A DNA stretch of 12,363 nucleotides from Cyclostephanos tholiformis (Eukaryota > Bacillariophyta > Thalassiosirophyceae > Thalassiosirales > Thalassiosiraceae), in NCBI GenBank assembly GCA_036939975.1, contig JALLPB010000885.1, positions 1-12,363 on the forward strand, given 5' to 3'. The position numbers and the translations under genes were made by a program. Every line of letters begins with the position of its first letter. Position 1 is the first letter of the stretch. Under the pieces are notes generated by a model that saw only the letters and a program-made list of their open reading frames with translations, was not told the origin of the DNA and searched no databases. Positions 8,104 through 12,363 of this stretch are shown here, piece after piece.

Positions 8104-8645
8104 TTAATCTTCTTTATTACGTTTACTTTTTTAGCACCCTGCATAACCTCCTTCTGCACATGCCTCTTGTTTGTCTCCTCATTCTTTGGCACCACATTCA
8201 TCCCCTTAATCTTCCATGGTGTGGTTAAGGTGCACTCCTTGTCCACGATCGACACAAGAGTAGCAAGTGCACAACCATGATTATGGTAATGCATTCTTTG
8301 CTCTACTGAGTTGCAGTGTTGAGGGTTATTGTTTAACACTGTCATTACCTGAACAAGAGTGCAATCAAAATGCCAGGCATACTTTACCATGTGGCATATC
8401 AAAAAACCAACACGACAATGATCAATCCCATCCATCACCCAAATGCACATGATTGCAGTCTCCTCGTGCCTGTCAACCTGAATCTGCACTCTTCTCAGGC
8501 ACAGCAAAGTATCCTCCCCCACCACCTCCCCACACACTTCATGCTCTTTGCATGAGCGGCTATGGTCCCCCTTTTCAATTCCAACAACCTCGACTACAAT
8601 GCCTGATGGATGCAATGGCACAGCCATCATATCATGTCGCTTCAT
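8091..8645 (-). CDS. Conserved hypothetical protein, probably transposon-associated, 184 aa
   Basis: An uninterrupted frame runs from the ATG at 8643-8645 to the stop at 8091-8093. A second ATG pair follows at codons 6-7. The protein is soluble-looking with no signal peptide or membrane segment. It has ten cysteines and many histidines, with features such as IVVEVVGIEKGDHSRSCKEH, CGEVVGED, IWVMDGIDHCRVGFLICH and NHGCALATLVSIVDKE. The last 30 residues are lysine-rich. I do not know its function. The VxDGxDxCRVGFL pattern resembles, from memory, small proteins carried by DNA transposons in diatom genomes. Its convergent position beside the transposase fragment fits that. It is the longest intact non-shadow frame in the window, unlike its decayed neighbours. 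A real but inactive gene, or a spliced gene with further exons, cannot be excluded. Confidence 0.55.
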   Translation of the reverse strand: MKRHDMMAVPLHPSGIVVEVVGIEKGDHSRSCKEHEVCGEVVGEDTLLCLRRVQIQVDRHEETAIMCIWVMDGIDHCRVGFLICHMVKYAWHFDCTLVQVMTVLNNNPQHCNSVEQRMHYHNHGCALATLVSIVDKECTLTTPWKIKGMNVVPKNEETNKRHVQKEVMQGAKKVNVIKKIKFIN

Positions 8646-9045
8646 TTCGTTGATTCTTCCCCCTTTAGCCCCACACGATTCTCAACCATATGCTGACAGG
8701 GCAACCAACAATGGTCTCCTCCTTCATGGTTGCCCTTATCAGCATCAATACTGGAATGATTGGCTGCCTTTTCAGCATCAGCCATGGTGGATTTTTTTGT
8801 TAGCATTTTTTGTTAGAGAGAGGAGCACCAAAAACGGACAATTACACATACCAACGGCAAAGTGGGGATTGTTGGAAAGGTCTTTTCAAGGTCGATCCAA
8901 TTAGCACATCTAATTAAGGCCAAACTGTAGAATCTGGTGAGAAATTGACTGTTTTAGTTAAGTGTTGCTTATATGATGATGATAACAATGAGCTAAACAT
9001 GATAGATTTAGTGTCTGTTTCTTAAACCCCGGCCTATATGGTAGA
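8646..9045. other. Intergenic region, no gene seen
   Basis: About 400 bases upstream of the minus-strand ORF. It would hold that gene's promoter and perhaps the right end of the DNA transposon. Apart from the stem-loop at 8690-8745 and A/T-rich stretches, no coding pattern or terminal inverted repeat matching the left side was found. Confidence 0.45.
8690..8745. repeat. Long imperfect stem-loop
   Basis: The left arm (8690-8707, ATGCTGACAGGGCAACCA) pairs with the right arm (8727-8745) with one mismatch and one extra base, around a 19-base loop. It lies about 45-100 bases upstream of the start codon of the minus-strand ORF, so it would be in that gene's leader or promoter. No function can be assigned. 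Confidence 0.65.
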
Positions 9046-9221
9046 TAAGGGTTAGCTAAGGGCTAGGAATTACCTGGCATAGAATGCTCGTAGGTACGTA
9101 CTAATTCCTTTTTTCAAGGAGTTTTTTGGAAGCGATTTCTTATTATCTGCCAATGCATTTCTGGTCGTCATCCATAAAAAAATAGGGTTTTTAGACCAAC
9201 TGCCCAACACCCCAGCTGCAC

Positions 9222-9307
9222 GCAACCCTAACACTATCGGGGCATCCGTGTGCAACCCTAACTAATTGGGGCACCTAGTGCAACCCTAACTATCGGGGCA
9301 AAAAGTG
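9222..9307. repeat. Three-copy 28-30 bp repeat containing CCCTAA
   Basis: Units start at 9222, 9252 and 9280. Each begins GCAACCCTAAC and two continue with TATCGGGGCA, the other with AATTGGGGCA. The CCCTAA core resembles the TTAGGG telomere repeat reported in many algae, but the spacing and flanks show it is a dispersed degenerate repeat, not a telomere. Confidence 0.75.
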
Positions 9308-9326
9308 TTCATGCCAGCCTACCCAG

Positions 9327-9400
9327 GGCTTTGAACCTTGAAACCTGCGACCACAATAGCCTGCTGTACCCTACTCACCACCCTACCACTTTACCATGAA
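9327..9400 (-). other. tRNA-like box A/box B pair, possible SINE head
   Basis: On the minus strand GGTTCAAAGCC (9327-9337) matches the RNA polymerase III box B consensus GWTCRANNC. About 47 bases upstream lies AGTGGTAGGG (roughly 9383-9394), similar to the D-arm portion of box A in tRNA genes. The T arm can form four of five pairs (CAAGG with CCCTG). No acceptor stem closes, so this is not an intact tRNA gene. It may be the head of a tRNA-derived SINE or an old tRNA pseudogene. Confidence 0.3.
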
Positions 9401-9797
9401 CTTACCTAGCTGCACATTTTTTTCTATACACAAACCTTGATGTTTTTTAACTAACCCTAATGGTTTGGCAAATAATAGGAAAGGATATCGCATTGACTCA
9501 TAGCCATGTACTAATTCCTAGTGAATTCCAAACCCTTAGCTAACCCTTTGTTACCTCCTTATGACAAGTGTTAATATTGCCATAGTAGTGACATAGGCCA
9601 TTCTATCTAATGAGATAATTAGAGAATACAATCGCTAAAAAGGCACAAGACTCGCTATAAGCAAGTTGCAGGTGTAAGTACAGACAACCGGTCACATACA
9701 GACAGACTGATCTGGAAATAAGATCTTATCTATCTTGAAGACATATGAGCAATCTAATGCTTAGGAAGATGAGCCACATCATATATGGAATTCCTTG

Positions 9798-9816
9798 GTA
9801 GAATCAAAGATTCTAC
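9798..9816. repeat. Perfect 8-bp hairpin
   Basis: GTAGAATC-AAA-GATTCTAC forms a perfect 8-base stem with a 3-base loop. It sits in the gene-free AT-rich interior between the 9508 and 10133 inverted repeats. No associated gene or terminator context is evident. Confidence 0.6.
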
Positions 9817-10059
9817 GTACCACCAAGTCAGGTCTTCCTTGTAAAGTATACCAAATTCCCATGTAAGGAATTCTAGTGACCGACGCACAAATTCATTTAA
9901 TGTAGTCATTATAGTCTTATAACTTTTAATTATCACTCCACATACAATATCTTCTTCTTTGTTTTAAGCTCATGACAAGTAGTAGAGGGTGTTGTTTGTT
10001 TAGCTATTTTCTTATTACTACTACTGCCCTTATAACAATTGATGTCAGGACCTAGCTTA

Positions 10060-10114
10060 GGGTTAACTAAGGGTTAACTAAGAGTTAGCTAAGGTTTTAC
10101 TAAGGGTTAGGAAT
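10060..10114. repeat. Five-copy 11-bp tandem repeat
   Basis: Units GGGTTAACTAA, GGGTTAACTAA, GAGTTAGCTAA, GGTTTTACTAA and the partial GGGTTAGGAAT follow one another without gaps. The first two are identical and later ones drift. The same GGGTTAGCTAA word forms the arms of the inverted repeats at 9047 and 9524, linking this array to that family. Confidence 0.75.
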
Positions 10115-10534
10115 TAATTCACTAGGAAATAGTATATCGGTTCCTCTGAGGCCTAAAAGACTGAATTCAGTCGATTGCAAAAAAATTAATAATTCACTTG
10201 AAAATACACATATCTTAAATATAATTATATCTGCAGATAAAGCTTGAAAGGAGCTTTCCAGTGGTATACAGTTTGTCTAATTAAATTATAACCATAACAT
10301 AACAAAAAATTAGGTGAAAGCTACATGGTCCAAACGCCTCCCCAAAATCAGCTGATAGGCTGACAATCTATCATCGCCCCATTCGGCATGAAAAACACAA
10401 GCTGGGAGGCAGTCTGCACAAAGCAAACTCTCCCAGGCTCACATGCGCAATAGGTTCTAGTGCGTGTTTTGCTTTTTATCAAGCCAAAGTACTACTAGTA
10501 CTCGCATGACTCGGTAAACACTGACACAGCATGT
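10115..10534. other. Intergenic region, no gene seen
   Basis: About 420 bases without a plausible coding frame. It holds a small palindrome AGTACTA-C-TAGTACT at 10488-10502 and a CTGGGAG/CTCCCAG pair around 10405-10435. Composition changes from AT-rich on the left to near even on the right. Confidence 0.4.
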
Positions 10535-10705
10535 TGACGATGCGTCACACCTATAAATAGCAAATAAGAAGTAATAAAAAAATAAGATACTCTAGTTTTA
10601 ACAATGTAGACTTGTTGTGTAATATGTGGGCTGCCAGTTGAATGTCACAGTGCCAGGGGGGAGCCACCATAGAGGCCATAGAACAGTGGTGGTCGCACCA
10701 CTTCC
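10535..10705. repeat. Diverged outlying copy of the 183-bp repeat
   Basis: The series CCTATAAATAGC, TTAACAATGTAGACTTGTTG, then GTCACAGTGCCAGG and GAGCCACCAT parallels the order of landmarks in the three-copy array at 11031-11591 (AAATAGC, AACGACATAGACTTGT, GTGCCAGGAGTGGGGCACCAT). Divergence is high but the order and spacing are kept. About 325 bases of unrelated sequence separate it from the array. Confidence 0.55.
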
Positions 10706-10892
10706 AGATGCTCATCTTTGGCTTTTTTGGCGGGAAAAAAGTTCGGCCAGAAATACTCCTATGAGACATTCTACAGGGAAACTGTACAAGCAAAGCCCCT
10801 CAAAACTCACTGCAATAAGCCATCTAGCATTATTTCTGCATCGAGCATAGTGACGATGAGAATATTCCCATAATGCAAGAAGTTGCCGATAC

Positions 10893-10961
10893 TTTGCCAG
10901 CCAAAATCATCCCAGGCCTCCTGACACCCTGCCGAGGGAGTCCTCCATTTTGGCTGGCAAA
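10893..10961. repeat. 15-bp perfect inverted repeat with 39-base loop
   Basis: TTTGCCAGCCAAAAT at 10893-10907 is the exact reverse complement of 10947-10961. It lies in the segment between the diverged and the tandem copies of the 183-bp repeat. The ORF crossing it on the minus strand (about 10807-11019) has no recognisable family. The structure could be a transcript hairpin or the ends of a very small element. Confidence 0.7.
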
Positions 10962-11030
10962 TCCTTGTGATGCCAGTGAGCTGTGAGTCCATTTTGGACC
11001 ACATTGCACGGCATGTCAATGATGCACCAT

Positions 11031-11591
11031 GCCTTTAAATAGCTAAAAAATAGTTATAACAAATATATTCACTATTTTTAACGACATAGATTTGTCAAGT
11101 AGCATGTTGGATGATTGTAGAAATGTCTTGGTGCCAGGAGTGGGGCACCATGGCTGCCGTAGTATGACAGCGGCAGCCATAGTTGGGGTGTGTGTTTTTT
11201 ACCTAGCCTCCGCCTATCTAATTGCTAATAAATAGTAATAATAACAAATATATTCTCTATTTTTAATGACATAGACTTGTCATGTAGCATGTTGGCTGAT
11301 TGTCAAATGTCTTGGCGCTGGGAGTGGGGCACCATGGCAGCCATAGTATGGCGGCGGCCGCCATGGTTGGGGTGTGTGTTTTTTTCCCTAGCCTCTGCCT
11401 AACTAATTGCTAATAAATAGTAATAACAAATATATTCTCTATTTTTAACGACATAGACTTGTTGCATAGCATGTTGGCTGATTGTTGAATGTCTTGGTGC
11501 CAGGAGTGGGGCACCATCGCCATTGTGGGATGACAGTGGCCGCCATGGTTGGGGTGTGTGTTTTTTTACCTAGCCTCTGCCTAACTAATTG
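11031..11591. repeat. Tandem array, three copies of a unit of about 183 bp
   Basis: The landmark AAATATATTC occurs at 11061, 11246 and 11428 (periods 185 and 182), and CTAATTG closes each unit at 11218, 11403 and 11585. Each unit has, in order, an AT-rich start with AAATAG, a conserved ACATAGA-TTGTCA-like block, a hairpin GGTGCC...GGCACC enclosing GCCAGGAGTGGGG (the third and second copies vary slightly), a CpG-containing GGCGGC/GCCGCC palindromic block, and GGTTGGGGTGTGTGTTTTTT before CCTAGCCTC. Short frames crossing it share no conserved protein. It looks like a satellite or minisatellite rather than coding DNA. Confidence 0.85.
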
Positions 11592-12029
11592 TGTGTCAGG
11601 TGTCTCACAACCCAAAAACCAACCGAAAACCAACCACAGTCCAACCTCATATCTCCACCAATAATGATCAGATGGGGATGCTTCAAGTACCCATCATGTG
11701 CGTATTCATGGTTAAAAGATGTCTTCGTTGTATGAACAAATGATTCTTCATATTGGGGTTGGGGGGCCTAGGTGAAGCATCGCAAACCATTGTGGAGTTG
11801 TGTTTGTGGGGTATCTATTGTATTTTTACGTAAAATTTATTTAAGTGATTAGAGTAAGTTAGTAGAAAAAAAGTAAGCGATCTACATACTGCAAGATGAG
11901 TCAGCCTATGTTTTTGGGAGGTGGTGTGGGGTTGTGGTGTCAATGAACAGGCCCGGCAGGATTTCACCCCAAAATTTTTGGTGGCATTTAACTTGGGAAC
12001 ACTCTGGTCCAACTTTTGTGTGGGGGCAC
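11592..12029. other. Region with weak coding potential, no assigned gene
   Basis: Left of 11815 there is no plausible frame. From 11815 rightward, minus-strand frames stay open (one to 12255, another 11906-12094), but they show no recognisable domain and their upstream halves come from the trinucleotide-like repeat to the right. A spliced gene of the host cannot be excluded. Confidence 0.35.
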
Positions 12030-12230
12030 GCATCGTCATCATCATTGTTGTCATCATCGTGGGAGGGGGACGAATAGATGATGACTGCCGCCATGGCATT
12101 GCACAGGGTGGTGCTTTGTCGTCATCACCATCATTGTCGTCATTGTGGGAGGGGGGGCAAGAAGATGACAACCACCGCCGTGCCGTCACATGGGGTGGTG
12201 CTTCGTCGTCGTTGCAGGGGCGCATGTCAT
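12030..12230. repeat. 86-bp codon-like repeat, about two copies
   Basis: GTGGGAGGGGG occurs at 12059 and again at 12145, a period of 86 bases. Each is preceded by a run of GTC/ATC triplets and followed by GATGA, a CCGCC block and GGGTGGTGCTT. Because the triplets are GTC/ATC, both strands remain open for long stretches (plus 11921-12262, minus 12255-11815), giving poly-Ile/Ser or poly-Asp/Met tracts. This is best read as low-complexity tandem sequence. Confidence 0.65.
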
Positions 12231-12363
12231 CATCCATCTTCTTGCGCCGGGGCACTGCATAACTGTATCAGGCCGTCCATAGAGGGCTACGAGGGTGGTT
12301 TTGGGGCGAAAAGGGGTTGACTATATGGCACCAAAATGGGGACGAATGTATTTAATTTCACCC
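12231..12363. other. Right edge, nothing assigned
   Basis: The last 130 bases continue out of the 86-bp repeat and show no conserved frame, repeat or motif. The sequence is cut by the window edge. Confidence 0.4.

Larger units (their letters stand above)
9047..9548. mobile_element. Candidate MITE bounded by 25-bp inverted repeats
   Basis: The left arm at 9047-9071 (AAGGGTTAGCTAAGGGCTAGG then AATT) matches the reverse complement of 9524-9548 at 23 of 25 positions. The enclosed 500 bases contain no gene but include a three-copy CCCTAA repeat and tRNA-like promoter boxes. Short length, terminal inverted repeats and lack of coding sequence fit a miniature inverted-repeat transposable element. 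No clear target-site duplication was seen. The arms are CCCTAA-rich, so shared simple sequence is the main alternative. Confidence 0.45.
9508..10133. repeat. Second inverted-repeat pair sharing the same terminal sequence
   Basis: The stretch from about 9508 to 9535 (GTACTAATTCCTAGTGAATT onward) is repeated in inverted orientation at 10102-10133, where an extra AATT interrupts it. The left arm overlaps the right terminal repeat of the 9047-9548 candidate. The two could be nested or adjacent copies of one repeat family. The interior (about 9550-10060) holds no gene. It is AT-rich and contains the hairpin at 9798-9816. Confidence 0.45.

Noticed and set aside
9300..9400. Functional tRNA gene
   Set aside because: Box A- and B-like words are present, but no acceptor stem or clear anticodon arm can be formed, so only a tRNA-like call was kept.
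9222..10114. Telomere
   Set aside because: CCCTAA/GGGTTA words are frequent but embedded in longer 28-30 bp and 11-bp units, in both orientations, and followed by ordinary sequence.
11031..11591. CRISPR array
   Set aside because: Units are about 183 bp and repeat throughout their length. There are no short identical repeats with unique spacers and the context is eukaryotic.
11815..12255. 146-codon minus ORF as a gene
   Set aside because: More than half is generated by the triplet-like repeat. The rest has no recognisable domain, and an overlapping plus ORF is equally open.

Overview
The window looks like non-genic, transposon-rich DNA from a eukaryotic microalga. A diatom or related stramenopile is my best guess. 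It rests on remembered similarity of the Gag, Pol and transposase protein patterns to elements common in diatom genomes, which I could not verify here. I see no housekeeping gene, rRNA, intact tRNA or bacterial-style operon.

Positions 362-7305 (minus strand) hold one degenerate tyrosine-recombinase (DIRS-like) retrotransposon, read right to left. It has a long gag (7305 to 3974), then pol (3863 to 362) with reverse transcriptase, RNase H and tyrosine recombinase in that order. The true reading frame changes about a dozen times, often at runs of G/C or A/T, and carries many in-frame stops. Two lesions hit catalytic motifs: the reverse transcriptase motif reads YVND instead of YVDD, and the recombinase HxxR arginine codon is a TAG stop. 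Positions 1-361 are its 3' flank, with a structured inverted repeat and a 10-bp direct repeat.

Positions about 7750-8645 look like a relic of a DNA transposon. A plus-strand DDE-type transposase fragment (7752-8050) has lost an internal segment. It converges on an uninterrupted minus-strand ORF (8091-8645), separated by a very AT-rich self-complementary spacer. I recognise the general pattern of the minus-strand protein as transposon-associated, but cannot name its function.

From 8646 to the end I see no convincing gene. The region is a mosaic of small repeats: a stem-loop at 8690-8745; inverted repeats rich in GGGTTAGCTAAGGG at 9047, 9524 and 10102 that could bound one or two MITE-like elements; a three-copy CCCTAA-containing repeat (9222-9307); a tRNA-like box A/B pair on the minus strand; a five-copy 11-bp repeat (10060-10114); a 15-bp inverted repeat (10893-10961); a three-copy tandem repeat of about 183 bp (11031-11591) with a diverged relative at 10535-10705; and an 86-bp codon-like repeat near 12030-12230. 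All these systems are decayed or non-autonomous. The interest lies in the layered decay, the convergent transposon gene pair and the repeat families.
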